Assembly (NCBI GenBank): GCA_007751475.1
Contig: CP036434.1
Span: 7,073,524-7,137,523, forward strand
Length of the DNA stretch: 64,000 bases
Direction of reading: 5' to 3'
Origin: Saltatorellus ferox
GTDB taxonomy: Bacteria; Planctomycetota; UBA1135; GCA-002686595
In this document: positions 7,972 to 16,937 of the stretch, piece by piece
Layout: every line of letters begins with the position of its first letter
How positions within the stretch are numbered: the stretch's first letter is position 1
Notes under the pieces: generated by a model
Database searches by the model: none
What the model saw: only the letters and a program-made list of their open reading frames with translations
Told to the model about the DNA's origin: nothing
Translations under genes and position numbers: made by a program

Positions 7972-9477
7972 GTGCGTCGCTCCTCTCATTCACGACTGGC
8001 CTCAGGTGTCGCCATCCTGGGCAGCCTCTTTTCCGCCTGCGGCGGACTGGAATCCGGGGAAGCGGCGGGCGGATCACAGCCTCGAGCGAAGCCGGTCAAC
8101 GTCATCTTCGTCGTCTGCGATACGCTTCGCGCGGACCGGATGTCCCTCTACGGACACTTCCGCGAGACCACGCCCCACCTCGACGAGCTGGCGAGGACCG
8201 GCACCGTGATCGAGCACGCATCGGCCATGTCGTCGTGGACGCTCGCCAGCATGAGCATGCTGATCACGGGCGAGATCAAGGCGCGCGCCGACGTCGCCGT
8301 CCTCACGACCCACAAGCACGTGGCCGAGGGCTTCTCCGAGGCAGGTTTCCATACGGGTGCGATCGTCGCGAACCCGGTGCTCGACAAGAAGCTGCACTAC
8401 CACCGCGGGTTCGATCACTTCGACGTCCAGCTCACGAGCTACATCGAAGAGCCGGCTTCACCGGTCATCGGCAGGGGTATCGATTGGATCGACAGCGTTC
8501 TGAGCGATGGACGCCCGTTCTTCCTGTGGCTGCATCCAGTCGATCCGCACTACCCTTTCGACCCCGACGGCGGCGCACGGTTTCCGGAGGCTCCCGAGGA
8601 AGGCGCAAGACTCGGTGCCGCGAGCTCTCTTCGCTGGGGACGCGAGACATTTCCGAGCCCGATGGCTCCGATTCCCGAGCCTACCGCACTCGACGGGGAA
8701 GCCTGGGCGCGAATCTCTGCCTCGCGGAACCTCTACGACTCCGAAATTCTCCAGTTCGACGCGGCGATGGGCGAGTTGATCGCCGCTCTGAAAGAGCGGA
8801 AGCTCTTCGAGAACACCGTGATCGCCGTCACCTCGGACCATGGCGAAGGGCTCTGGGAGCGACTCGCGCTGCCGGATAGCCCGGACAAGGATCCGAACGT
8901 GTTCTTTCCGTCGCTGTACCGCAGGCACGGTCTGATGCTGCACGAAGAGCAAACGCGGGTTCCTCTGCTGTTCCATGGTCCCGGCGTTCCGGCCGGCGTG
9001 CGTCGCCCGCAGTGGGTGCAGCACGTCGACGTCGTGCCGACGCTCTATGCGCTCGCGAACGTGCCGCTCCCGAAGCCGCTCCCTGGCAAGGCGCTCTTCG
9101 AAGAAGAGGGCAGCGACCCCCGCGGTCCGCTGATCTCGGTCTGCTCGCGGTCCTTCAGCGTCACGGTGGACGAGCGCTGGCGAGCCCACTTTCCGCGCCA
9201 GCACCGCCTGAGGAAGATGGACATACCCGTCGAACTGTATGACCTGCAGGCAGATCCTGGCGAACGGGTGGTCGTCGACGACCCGGAACGCGTGGAAGCC
9301 ATGGAGGAGATGCTGGAGGCGTGGCGTCACCGGTACTCGCCCAACGATCCGGACCAGCCGCTCGACCGCGAGATCTGGGCCAAGCTACAGGCCCTCGGCT
9401 ACGGCGGCGAGATCGAGTTCGATACGCAGCTCAAGCCGAAGCCCCAACCGGCACCCAAGACCCAAACCGACAGGTAG
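7972..9477 (+). CDS. Sulfatase-like alkaline-phosphatase-superfamily lipoprotein
   Basis: 501 aa from a GTG at 7972; AAGGAG lies 20 bases upstream, rather far. The N-terminus is a lipoprotein signal (lipobox LFSAC before GGLESGE), so the protein is predicted to be lipid-anchored outside the cytoplasm. The sulfatase fold is clear: metal-binding VVCDTLRADRMSLYG at about residue 47, the nucleophile region AMSSWTLASMSMLITG at about 84, and VTSDHGEGLWE near 285. The C/S-x-P-x-R formylglycine motif is absent: the nucleophile loop is SWTLAS. It is therefore unlikely to be a classical sulfatase and may be a phosphatase, phosphodiesterase or phosphoglycerol transferase-like enzyme with a Ser or Thr nucleophile. 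Substrate unknown. It is convergent with the next, leftward lipoprotein gene. Confidence 0.82.
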   Translation: MRRSSHSRLASGVAILGSLFSACGGLESGEAAGGSQPRAKPVNVIFVVCDTLRADRMSLYGHFRETTPHLDELARTGTVIEHASAMSSWTLASMSMLITGEIKARADVAVLTTHKHVAEGFSEAGFHTGAIVANPVLDKKLHYHRGFDHFDVQLTSYIEEPASPVIGRGIDWIDSVLSDGRPFFLWLHPVDPHYPFDPDGGARFPEAPEEGARLGAASSLRWGRETFPSPMAPIPEPTALDGEAWARISASRNLYDSEILQFDAAMGELIAALKERKLFENTVIAVTSDHGEGLWERLALPDSPDKDPNVFFPSLYRRHGLMLHEEQTRVPLLFHGPGVPAGVRRPQWVQHVDVVPTLYALANVPLPKPLPGKALFEEEGSDPRGPLISVCSRSFSVTVDERWRAHFPRQHRLRKMDIPVELYDLQADPGERVVVDDPERVEAMEEMLEAWRHRYSPNDPDQPLDREIWAKLQALGYGGEIEFDTQLKPKPQPAPKTQTDR

Positions 9478-9501
9478 TCCCCGAGAGGACTCCGGATCCA
9501 T

Positions 9502-10080
9502 TCAGCGCACGTACTCGAAGGTGCCTTCGACGCGGTGCTCGGTGAATGCCTTGTCCATGAACTGGCCCTCGATTCGCCCGGTCACGCGCTCGAGCCGATA
9601 GCGCTTCTGCTCTTCCTTCCCTTTCACGGTCTCGATCGTCAGTGTGCCCGAGACCGGGCGAAGGTGCTGGAACGGCTCGGACTCCGGGAGGAAGAACTCC
9701 ATGAAGCCCTTACGCTCCTCCGAGCGAGTCACGTTGTTCTGATTTCCCACGAGCTCGTAGGCACCCGGCTCGACGCCGTTCGCGAGTACGTTGGCCTTGA
9801 GGTCGAAGTCCCCGAGGGACACGGACTTGTTCGCGGCGATCGCGGAGGCCAGCGGACCGCCGACCTGAATGTTGATCTCACGGCCCCCGAAATGGACCGC
9901 TGGGCCGAAGGGGTGGCCGCTCGCCTCCAGACGAGTCCCGTCGACCGTGATCGAAAGCCGATGCTCGGTGTCCATCCCTTCTTCGACCTGGGGCTCGGAG
10001 GCATCGGCTGATCCGTCGCCACCACTGCAGGCCGGGAGGAAAACGCAGAGCACGAGGAAACCGAGGGTGGTGAACTTCAT
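9502..10080 (-). CDS. Hypothetical lipoprotein
   Basis: 192 aa. MKFTTLGFLVLCVFLPAC is a lipoprotein signal with lipobox LPAC, so the mature protein starts at Cys18. The rest is soluble and mainly beta by appearance (RLSITVDGTRLEA, EINIQVGG, GTLTIETVKGK, GRIEGQFMDKAFTEHRVEGTFEYVR). The order resembles small periplasmic proteins of the DUF6252/lipocalin-like sort, but I cannot assign a family. It is convergent with the sulfatase-like gene and divergent from selO, with 195 bases in between. Confidence 0.7.
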   Translation of the reverse strand: MKFTTLGFLVLCVFLPACSGGDGSADASEPQVEEGMDTEHRLSITVDGTRLEASGHPFGPAVHFGGREINIQVGGPLASAIAANKSVSLGDFDLKANVLANGVEPGAYELVGNQNNVTRSEERKGFMEFFLPESEPFQHLRPVSGTLTIETVKGKEEQKRYRLERVTGRIEGQFMDKAFTEHRVEGTFEYVR

Positions 10081-10275
10081 CGAAAGGTCGCAGATCAGGG
10101 ATTCTGAGGGTGCGGCCCGAAAGGGACCGGTCTCCTTGTCTGACTGCGAGCCCTCCCGCCGGCTTAAGCGCTCATCCGGAAGAACTTCCGATCCGCGGTG
10201 TCGTGCGCGAGCCGGAGGCCGAGTTCTGGCTCAATAAATGCTGCAGGGGCGGCCCCGGGACCTTATGGACAGGGC

Positions 10276-11931
10276 ATGACCCAGGAGAAAACCAGCGAGC
10301 AGCGGACCGCGCAGAGCCAGGACGGCCAGGGAGCGACGACCGGCCGGGCGCTCCTCGACCTCGAGGTCGCGAGCCGATTCACGGCGGACCTCCCCGCCGA
10401 TCCTGAGACCCGGAACTCGAGACGCGAGGTGAAGGGGGCACTCTTCAGCCGGGTGAGCCCGACGCCCACGGCGCGCCCCCGGCTCGTGGCGGCCTCGGCG
10501 GAGTGCGCGGAGCTGATCGGGCTGGATCCGGCCGAGTGCCAGACCGAGGACTTCGCCAGGGTCTTCAGCGGAAACGCTCTGGTGCCTGGCATGGACCCCT
10601 TCGCGATGACCTACGGCGGGCATCAGTTCGGCCACTGGGCGGGCCAGCTCGGTGACGGTCGCGCCATCAATCTCGGCGAGGTCTTCGGGTCCGACGGGCG
10701 AGGCTGGAACCTCCAGCTGAAGGGCGCGGGCCCGACGCCCTACTCCCGGACGGCAGACGGGCTCGCGGTGCTGCGTTCCTCGGTCCGCGAGTTCCTCTGT
10801 AGCGAGGCGATGCATCACCTCGGCGTCCCGACGACGCGCGCGCTTTCCCTCGTCGAAACCGGCGACCGCGTGATGCGCGATATGTTCTACGACGGGAATG
10901 CAAAGCTGGAGCCCGGCGCGGTCGTGTGCCGCGTGGCGCGCTCGTTCGTGCGCTTCGGGAGCTTCGAGCTCCCCGCGTCCCGAGGCGACGTCGGCCTGAT
11001 CAAGAGCCTCGCGGACCACGTCATCCGCACCTGCTATCCGGAGCTTCTCGGCACGACCGGGGAAGGCGGCGAGATCGCTCCCGACGTCTACCTCAGCTGG
11101 TTCCGCGAGATCTGCACGCGCACGGCCACCATGGTCGCCCACTGGACCCGCGTCGGTTTCGTGCACGGCGTGATGAACACGGACAACATGTCGATCCTCG
11201 GTGAGACGATCGACTATGGACCGTACGGCTGGCTGGAGGACTACGATCCGAACTGGACGCCGAACACGACGGACGCGGGTGGTCGACGGTATCGCTTCGG
11301 CCATCAGTCCTCGGTCGCGCACTGGAACCTGACTCGGCTCGCGAGTGCGCTCGTGCCCCTGATGGACGGCGAGATCGAGGGACTCCAGGAGGCGGTCGAC
11401 GCCTACCCGAAGGCCTACGCCGACGAGTGGGGTCGCCAGCTCGGCGAGAAGCTCGGGCTGGTGCGTTTCGACGAGGGCGAAGACGCCGGGCTGGCGGCGG
11501 AACTCTTCCGCGTGCTGGAGCTGGCCGAAACGGACATGACGATCTTCTTCCGGGCGCTCGGTGACGTCACCGAGAGCGCGGAGCCGCTCCACGCGGCGTA
11601 CTACCAGCCGGAGAAGGTCAGCGCAGAGGCGCGCGGGGCACTCGACGCCTGGGTCGCGGCCTACCTGGAGCGCGTCGCGCGCGACGGGCGTTCCCGCGGG
11701 GCGCGGCGCGAGCAGATGAACGCCGCCAACCCCAAGTACGTACTGCGGAACTACCTCGCGCAGGTGGCGATCGATGAAGCCGAGAAGGGCAGCCCGGACG
11801 GCGTACGTGAACTCCTCGACGTGCTGCGGCGGCCCTACGACGAACAGCCGGGGCGGGAGCGCTTTGCCGAGAAGCGGCCCGAGTGGGCGCGGCACCGGCC
11901 GGGATGCTCGATGCTGTCCTGTAGCTCCTGA
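10276..11931 (+). CDS. selO: Protein adenylyltransferase SelO (YdiU/UPF0061)
   Basis: 551 aa from ATG 10276; an alternative GTG at 10198 would add 26 unrelated residues. The pseudokinase-like core is visible: MTYGGHQFGHWAGQLGDGRA, LQLKGAGPTPYSR (nucleotide-binding Lys), SSVREFLCSEAMHHLGVPTTRAL and the catalytic/metal stretch FVHGVMNTDNMSI followed by IDYGPYGWL. SelO transfers AMP to Ser/Thr/Tyr of partner proteins in redox stress. The protein ends CSMLSCSS; the terminal Cys corresponds to the position that is Cys or selenocysteine in relatives and forms a redox switch. No UGA/Sec is needed here. Single gene, 195 bases from the divergent lipoprotein. It ends 22 bases from the convergent VWA gene. 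Confidence 0.94.
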   Translation: MTQEKTSEQRTAQSQDGQGATTGRALLDLEVASRFTADLPADPETRNSRREVKGALFSRVSPTPTARPRLVAASAECAELIGLDPAECQTEDFARVFSGNALVPGMDPFAMTYGGHQFGHWAGQLGDGRAINLGEVFGSDGRGWNLQLKGAGPTPYSRTADGLAVLRSSVREFLCSEAMHHLGVPTTRALSLVETGDRVMRDMFYDGNAKLEPGAVVCRVARSFVRFGSFELPASRGDVGLIKSLADHVIRTCYPELLGTTGEGGEIAPDVYLSWFREICTRTATMVAHWTRVGFVHGVMNTDNMSILGETIDYGPYGWLEDYDPNWTPNTTDAGGRRYRFGHQSSVAHWNLTRLASALVPLMDGEIEGLQEAVDAYPKAYADEWGRQLGEKLGLVRFDEGEDAGLAAELFRVLELAETDMTIFFRALGDVTESAEPLHAAYYQPEKVSAEARGALDAWVAAYLERVARDGRSRGARREQMNAANPKYVLRNYLAQVAIDEAEKGSPDGVRELLDVLRRPYDEQPGRERFAEKRPEWARHRPGCSMLSCSS

Positions 11932-11953
11932 GAGGGTCCGGGTGCCGTGGCGA

Positions 11954-13909
11954 TCAGCGGCCTTCGAGAGCCTCGGCGCGCTCGACGAGCTCCACGAAGG
12001 CGTTGCGCAAACCGCCCGGATCTCCGCCGAGGGACTCGAGAGCCCAGCGTCTGACGTCGGAGAGCGTCGCATCGCCCACGTGCTCGCTGCCCCGCAGGAC
12101 CATGCCGAACGCGGCTGCGGAGGCACCGAATCGGAGAGCTTCCGGCCCCTCGTCGAACGTCGCGCCACCGTCACGCACGGGCGCCGTCAGGAGCCGGCTC
12201 GCTCCGCCCGACGGCGGCTGGTACCGCACTCGCACCTCGCCGATCGCTTCCGCCGAGGACAGGCTCGCTCCTGGCACGGGAACGATCTCGTAGAGCGCCG
12301 TGACGACGTGCCCGGCGCCGACTTCGCCTGCGTCGACGCGGTCGTCCTCGAAGTCCGCGTGCGCGAGCTGGCGATTCTCGTAGCCGATCTGGCGGAACGA
12401 ATGCACGAGCGCGGGATCCCACTCGACCTGGATCTTCGTGTCCCTGGCGACCGTGACGAGCGTCCCACCGACCTCGGTGGCGAGGACCTTCCTCGCCTCC
12501 AGTTCGGAGTCGATGTACGCAAAGTTCCCGTTCCCGCGGTTGGAGAGCCCTTCCATCAGGTCGTCGCGGAAGCTGCCGCTACCGAAGCCCAGGACCGTGA
12601 GATCGATGCCGCTGGAGGCCTCTTCTGCGATCAACTCTGCGAGCGCAGGGACGGAACGAACTCCCACGTTGAAGTCGCCGTCGGTGCAGAGGATCACGCG
12701 GTTGATGCCGTCCTCCACGAAGTTCGAGCGAGCGATTCGGTACGCGAGCTGAATCCCCTTGCCGCCGTCGGTCGAGCCGCCGCTCCGGAGCGAATCGAGG
12801 GCCTGCAGGATCGCCTCACGCGCGGCCACGGGGGTCGACTCGAGCGCGAGGCCCTCGCGGCTGGCGTAGACCACGATCGCGATCCGGTCGTCGGGCGCCA
12901 GCGACTCGGTGAGGATTCCGAGCGCTCTCACGACGAGCGGCAGCTTGTCCGCCGAGGCCATCGATCCAGACACATCCACGAGGAAGACGAGGTTCGCGGG
13001 CCTGCGCTCCTGGAACTCGATGCGCCGGGCGGCGACGCCGATGCGGACGAGGCGGTGCTCGGGATTCCAGGGCGCCGCGGCGACCTGGGTCGTGAGGGCC
13101 AGCGGATGCTCAGTGCCGGGGGCCGGCGGCTCATCGCCGTAGGAGAAGTAGTTGATGAACTCCTCGACGCGGATCTCGTCGGGGCGCGGGAAGCGACCGC
13201 TCCGGATCCGGGAGCGCGTCAGCGCGTAGCTAGCCGTGTCGACGTCGATGGCGAACGTCGAGCGCGCGTCGTTCGCGGTGAGGATGAAGTCGCCCTCCGC
13301 GATGGCTGCGAAGCTCGGATCGAGGTCCTCGCTCGAACCGAGGTCCTCCGCGGACCCCAGGTACCCCATGGACTCCAGCGCGCTCGACGGAGAACGAACT
13401 TGGTCGCGGTTCTTGATGATCATCTCGTCGGAGTAACGAGGCCCGAGGAACCAGCGTCTTTCAGGTGCGCCGCCCGATGAACCGCCGATGTCGTAGGCCG
13501 TGCCTCCGTCGTAGGCTGGGCGCCTGTCCACCAGCATCCAGGCGCCGATGCAGGCGAGGCTGAGGACCACGGCCGCGAGCAGCGCAGGCCAGTGACTTTT
13601 TGTCCGGCCACGGGCTGCGGAGGCTGCCTCGAGGATCGAGCCCCGAGCCGCCTCGCTCAGCTCCCTTTCCCCGCCTCCCGACTCGGCCCCCGACTCGGCC
13701 TCCGACTCTAGCCCCAGGGTTCCCTGCAGCGTCGGAAGAAACGCCTCCAGCGCGCGCAGCTCGGCGCTCAACTCCTCGTCGCCGTTCGCGAGCGCCTCCT
13801 CGATGGCCGCCCGTTCCTCGGGCCCGAGCTCGCCCAGCAGGTACGCAAGCACCCTCGGATCCTGGCTCCGGCCCGCAGCTTCACCGTCGTGCTTCATGGA
13901 ATCGCTCAC
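11954..13909 (-). CDS. Membrane VWA-domain protein with anti-sigma-like N-terminus (YfbK-type)
   Basis: 651 aa from GTG 13909, which overlaps the sigma-factor stop (GTGA); ATG 13897 is an alternative. Residues about 18-65 (VLAYLLGELGPEERAAIEEAL) look like the N-terminus of Planctomycete/Proteobacterial anti-sigma proteins. One membrane segment is at about 112-130, after which the chain is extracytoplasmic. Then come a YfbK-type N-terminal region (STFAIDVDTASYALTRSRI, RVEEFINYFSY), a VWA domain with an intact MIDAS (DVSGSM, Thr and Asp in CTDGDFNVG) and a C-terminal DUF3520-like domain. This matches proteins found next to ECF sigma factors. I infer it senses an envelope signal and controls the adjacent sigma factor. 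Coupling at the overlap supports this. Confidence 0.85.
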   Translation of the reverse strand: MSDSMKHDGEAAGRSQDPRVLAYLLGELGPEERAAIEEALANGDEELSAELRALEAFLPTLQGTLGLESEAESGAESGGGERELSEAARGSILEAASAARGRTKSHWPALLAAVVLSLACIGAWMLVDRRPAYDGGTAYDIGGSSGGAPERRWFLGPRYSDEMIIKNRDQVRSPSSALESMGYLGSAEDLGSSEDLDPSFAAIAEGDFILTANDARSTFAIDVDTASYALTRSRIRSGRFPRPDEIRVEEFINYFSYGDEPPAPGTEHPLALTTQVAAAPWNPEHRLVRIGVAARRIEFQERRPANLVFLVDVSGSMASADKLPLVVRALGILTESLAPDDRIAIVVYASREGLALESTPVAAREAILQALDSLRSGGSTDGGKGIQLAYRIARSNFVEDGINRVILCTDGDFNVGVRSVPALAELIAEEASSGIDLTVLGFGSGSFRDDLMEGLSNRGNGNFAYIDSELEARKVLATEVGGTLVTVARDTKIQVEWDPALVHSFRQIGYENRQLAHADFEDDRVDAGEVGAGHVVTALYEIVPVPGASLSSAEAIGEVRVRYQPPSGGASRLLTAPVRDGGATFDEGPEALRFGASAAAFGMVLRGSEHVGDATLSDVRRWALESLGGDPGGLRNAFVELVERAEALEGR

Positions 13910-14522
13910 GCTTCACCTCCACCAATGGACGAGGCCACCGCTCCGTCCTCGAGTGCCTTTCCGAGCCGCTCGCGCAGGGTCTTCACCGCCGCGTGCAGCC
14001 ACCAACCCACCGTGCCCTCGGTGCTCCCCAGCACCGCGGCGATCTCCGCGTAGCTGAGGCCCGACTCGAACTTGAGCCGGAGCGCCTCGCGCTGATTTTC
14101 CGGGAGCTGGTCGACGGCGCTCGCCAGACGGAGTCTGCCCTCGGCCTGCTCCATGAGCTCGTCGGGGGCCGTCCCCCCGCCGGTGCAGCGACCTCCGCAT
14201 GGGTCCCTGCTTCCTCTCCGTTCGTTTCCATCCGCGTCTCCTTGCGCAAGAAATCGATGCACACCCGGCGCGTCGTCGTGAACAGCCAGGCTCTCCCCAG
14301 CTCGTCGACGACCTCCTGCCGGCACAGCCGCAGGAAGGCCTCCTGGACGGCGTCCTGGCCGCGATCGCGGTCTCCATGCAGGAGGCGGGCCGCGTAGGCC
14401 ACCAGTGGCCCTTCGTGCTCGTCGAGCAGGGCGATCACGGTGGCCTGCCTCCCGGCCGGGGATTCCGTGGGGACCTCGGCAGGGGAGGTAGATCCCGGGG
14501 TGAAGCGGCGAAAAAGCGACAT
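13906..14522 (-). pseudogene. ECF sigma factor, reading frame broken at a G6 run
   Basis: The N-terminal half (from ATG 14522: MSLFRRFTPG, region 2 at LLHGDRDRGQDAVQEAFLRL, LFTTTRRVCIDFLR) and the C-terminal half (region 4: VDQLPENQREALRL, SGLSYAEIAAVLGSTEGTVG) lie in different frames. The switch is at a C6 run, 14173-14178 (G6 in the message). One more G would join them cleanly as VAAPAGG-TAPDELMEQ and give a normal ECF factor of about 205 aa. Causes may be a sequencing or assembly error, a true mutation, or slippage at the run. The region-4 half ends overlapping the start of the VWA gene (GTGA). I annotate it as disrupted because that is what the sequence shows; if the run is G7 it is a functional sigma factor. 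Confidence 0.85.
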
Positions 14523-14829
14523 GGCTGCCAGCACAACGCGCGGGCTCCGCTGGCCTTGGCGGATTCTTCTGATTACCTGTCCTATACGCTGCGTAAACGC
14601 ATCGAACGCCTCCCTGGGCCAGCCCAGGAATATCCCCTAATTACTTACCTCAACCAGATGGTCGGAAGCCCGATCAGGGGCCCGCGAGACCATAAGTTCT
14701 CCAGGAGAAAGCATTTAGGCGCCGAGCTTTTTTCTCCACCAAACGCGGAATCTACCTAAAGGTGTCTCTGAATCGTGTCGACCCCTGTCACGGATGAGGG
14801 CTCGTGCGGCCTTCTCCGAGGGTAACCAC
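14523..14829. other. Intergenic region between the sigma factor and GGDEF genes
   Basis: 307 bases between divergent genes; no ORF of coding character. It is less GC-rich than its surroundings. An inverted repeat GGAGAAA (14704-14710) / TTTCTCC (14731-14737) with a 20-base loop, holding a GGCGCC palindrome, lies about 95 bases before the GGDEF start. GAGG at 14818-14821 may be the ribosome binding site for the ATG at 14830. No clear promoter pair seen. Confidence 0.4.
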
Positions 14830-15912
14830 ATGCATCGCTCGCTAGGCTCCCGGTTGCGGGGCAAATACAGACTGGTCGACCCGGGGGAACTCCACCGGAT
14901 GAGAGACTCTCGCGCCGAAGAACGCTTGAGGACGCTGAGGGAGGTCGTCGACGTCATGGACGAGCCCGCCTTCGTCCTGCGCTCCGACGGCGTCGTGATG
15001 GCCGCCAATGAATCGCTGGCGAGGCTCATCGACAAGGACATCGCCGAATTGTCGCGTGAACATCTGGACCTCGTCCTCGGTCTGAACGTGAACGACTCCT
15101 ACCGGGTCATCGCAGCGCTCTTCCGCAAGGATTCCCACGGTCCGGTCCACTTGAATGCGGAGGAATCCCCCACCGGCGCCGTCCTCGAGCTCGACGCGAG
15201 CCCGATGACGCTTCGAAAGTACGATCGCGCGCAGTTTGCCTTCGTGCGCGTTCGTCCGGACGGAAACCTGGCCGACCGCCTCCGCGAGATGACCTCACGC
15301 CTCGCATCGAAGACCCTTTCCGCTGATGCGATCCAGGCGGATAGCCATGCTCTCGAACGCGACATCGCGGCACTCGAGCGGCTGGCCCACAAGGATCCGC
15401 TCACCGGCCTGGAGAACCGCGGCGCTTTCGACAAGCACCTGGCACGCGTCCTCGGACAGGCCCTGCGCGACGGCGACTCCGCCGCGCTCATCATTCTCGA
15501 CGTCGACAACTTCAAGGTACTCAACGACACATGGGGTCACGATCGTGGCGACGAATGCCTGCGGCAGCTGGCCAAGGTGCTGTCCTCGGCGGCGCGCAGG
15601 CCGCTCGACCTCGTCGCGCGCGTGGGCGGAGAGGAGTTTGCGGTGATCCTCGCCGACTGCTCCCTTCACAACGCACTCGCTGCGGCCTCCAGGATCCGTC
15701 GGTCGATCCACGCGGCGGCCCTCGATCACCCGTACGGTCGTGTCACGGCCTCGATCGGCGTCGCCGCCACGACGCCAGCGGACCGAAAGGATACCACCGA
15801 GCTCTACCGTGCCGCCGACAGGGGCCTCTACGAAGCGAAGCGCAGCGGCAAGGACCGCGTCTGCGCTGGATTCCTGGAAGACGACAAGGGCGAGAGCCAG
15901 ACCGCCGGCTGA
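14830..15912 (+). CDS. PAS-GGDEF diguanylate cyclase
   Basis: 360 aa from ATG 14830, chosen because GAGG sits 8 bases upstream; ATG 14794 is an alternative. Residues about 45-135 look like a PAS fold (EVVDVMDEPAFVLRSDGVVMAANESLARLI). A helical linker leads to the GGDEF domain from about residue 190 (ERLAHKDPLTGLENRGAFD). The active site is GGEEF (RVGGEEFAVILAD), a variant compatible with making cyclic di-GMP. RPLD stands five residues before it: the RxxD product-inhibition I-site. No membrane segment, so it senses an internal signal. No effector or EAL domain is nearby. Confidence 0.92.
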   Translation: MHRSLGSRLRGKYRLVDPGELHRMRDSRAEERLRTLREVVDVMDEPAFVLRSDGVVMAANESLARLIDKDIAELSREHLDLVLGLNVNDSYRVIAALFRKDSHGPVHLNAEESPTGAVLELDASPMTLRKYDRAQFAFVRVRPDGNLADRLREMTSRLASKTLSADAIQADSHALERDIAALERLAHKDPLTGLENRGAFDKHLARVLGQALRDGDSAALIILDVDNFKVLNDTWGHDRGDECLRQLAKVLSSAARRPLDLVARVGGEEFAVILADCSLHNALAAASRIRRSIHAAALDHPYGRVTASIGVAATTPADRKDTTELYRAADRGLYEAKRSGKDRVCAGFLEDDKGESQTAG

Positions 15913-16114
15913 GAGCCTGAGGCGGGCGACGAGACCTCTCATCCAGCTGGCTTGCTCATGGAGAACGTCGGGGGAAAGGGTGCGAACAGTCTCTCGGGTC
16001 ATGGAGTGGGGCTGCAGGGCGTGCGTGAAAGGGTGGATTCACGGGGGGACTGTTCTCTCCCTGGCGGATCGATCTCGGATTTTTGCAGATTCTCCGCGCC
16101 CCCTCCCCCCCGAC

Positions 16115-16153
16115 CAGGGCCTCCCAACAGGGCCCCCCATCAGGGCCTCCCAT
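16115..16153. repeat. Three tandem 13-nt repeats
   Basis: Units CAGGGCCTCCCAA (16115), CAGGGCCCCCCAT (16128) and CAGGGCCTCCCAT (16141), differing at one or two bases. They end on the stop codon of the ICMT-like gene (TCA at 16153-16155) in the convergent gap with the GGDEF gene. Cause is probably slippage; no role known. Confidence 0.75.
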
Positions 16154-16608
16154 CAGAGCCAGCGCCGGGTCGCGTCGCAGTATCGATCGTAGGCCTCGCC
16201 GAACATCTGGCGAAGGAAGGCCTCCTCCGGCTCGATGGCGAGCTTCGTGAGAAGGCCAAGGAGTACGGGCGCCTGCAGGCCCATCCACGGGTTCGTGAAG
16301 GCCAGCATCAGCGCGATGGGGATCGTCACGTGGGCCACGTAGATCGGGTTGCGGGAGACGCGGTACGGGCCATCGGTCACCAATGCCTTCGCGCGGCGAT
16401 TCGGAAGAACCGTCGTGCGGCGCCGATAGAAACGAAACGCAGCCCAGAGTTCGACGGAGAGCGCGGCACCGAGCAGCATGAACCCGATCCCCCGAGCGAC
16501 CCCAGAACCCAAAGCGTCGGGCAGCGGTAGCGGCGAGTAGCGCTGCAGGCAGTACGCCAGCCCCGCGAGCGCGAGAAGCAGCAATGGCGGCCAGGGCACA
16601 CGCGGCAT
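16153..16608 (-). CDS. Isoprenylcysteine carboxyl methyltransferase-like membrane methyltransferase
   Basis: 151 aa from ATG 16608, chosen because AGGA lies 7 bases upstream; starts at 16629, 16644 or 16659 are possible. Four membrane segments can be seen: an N-terminal one (about LLLLALAGLAYC), a second around VARGIGFMLLGAALSVELW, and a pair around VTIPIALMLAF and LLGLLTKLAI. The ICMT/PEMT signature is ALVTDGPYRVSRNPIYVAHVTIP followed by EEAFLRQMFGEAYDRYCDATRRWL. Such bacterial enzymes methylate small lipids or isoprenylcysteine-like thiols with S-adenosylmethionine; substrate not predictable. Convergent with the cyclase gene; divergent from the Dabb gene. Confidence 0.85.
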   Translation of the reverse strand: MPRVPWPPLLLLALAGLAYCLQRYSPLPLPDALGSGVARGIGFMLLGAALSVELWAAFRFYRRRTTVLPNRRAKALVTDGPYRVSRNPIYVAHVTIPIALMLAFTNPWMGLQAPVLLGLLTKLAIEPEEAFLRQMFGEAYDRYCDATRRWL

Positions 16609-16937
16609 CGATCGTTCCTGGGTTTCCATTCGGTTGGATGCCATGGGGGTTCGGCGCAACGCCGCGAGCGCGGAACCTGGCGACGCAGGCCGATGAATCG
16701 TTCAGGCGAGAGCCTACCAGGCACGGCGGATGGGGTGGGCCCGGGGGGTCCACCGCGACCAGCAGCTCTCCCGGTCCCCGTGCGCGACTGGATTCAAACT
16801 CACCCATGTGGTCGCGGTGCAGGGCTCCAACTGACGTCCCCGCCCGTTCTGGACGGCTGCCGGGGTGACTCACGTCGAATCGGCCCGGGCTCGATTCTGC
16901 TCACTGCGCCCGCGGCGAAGCGCGTAGTCTCCGCGGC
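16609..16937. other. Divergent intergenic region with a long-range inverted repeat
   Basis: 329 bases before the Dabb gene (16938) and before the start of the methyltransferase. No ORF of coding quality. An 11-bp perfect inverted repeat, CACCGCGACCA (16751-16761) / TGGTCGCGGTG (16809-16819), encloses 47 bases and would form a stem on either strand. A GATTCAAACTC at 16790 resembles a tRNA T-loop, but no cloverleaf can be drawn. Confidence 0.4.

Noticed and set aside
16785-16800. GATTCAAACTC as a tRNA T-loop
   Set aside because: No acceptor, D- or anticodon arm can be paired around it on either strand.
15956-16873. 305-aa minus-strand frame across the methyltransferase gene
   Set aside because: Shadow frame; the membrane methyltransferase in another frame has conserved motifs.
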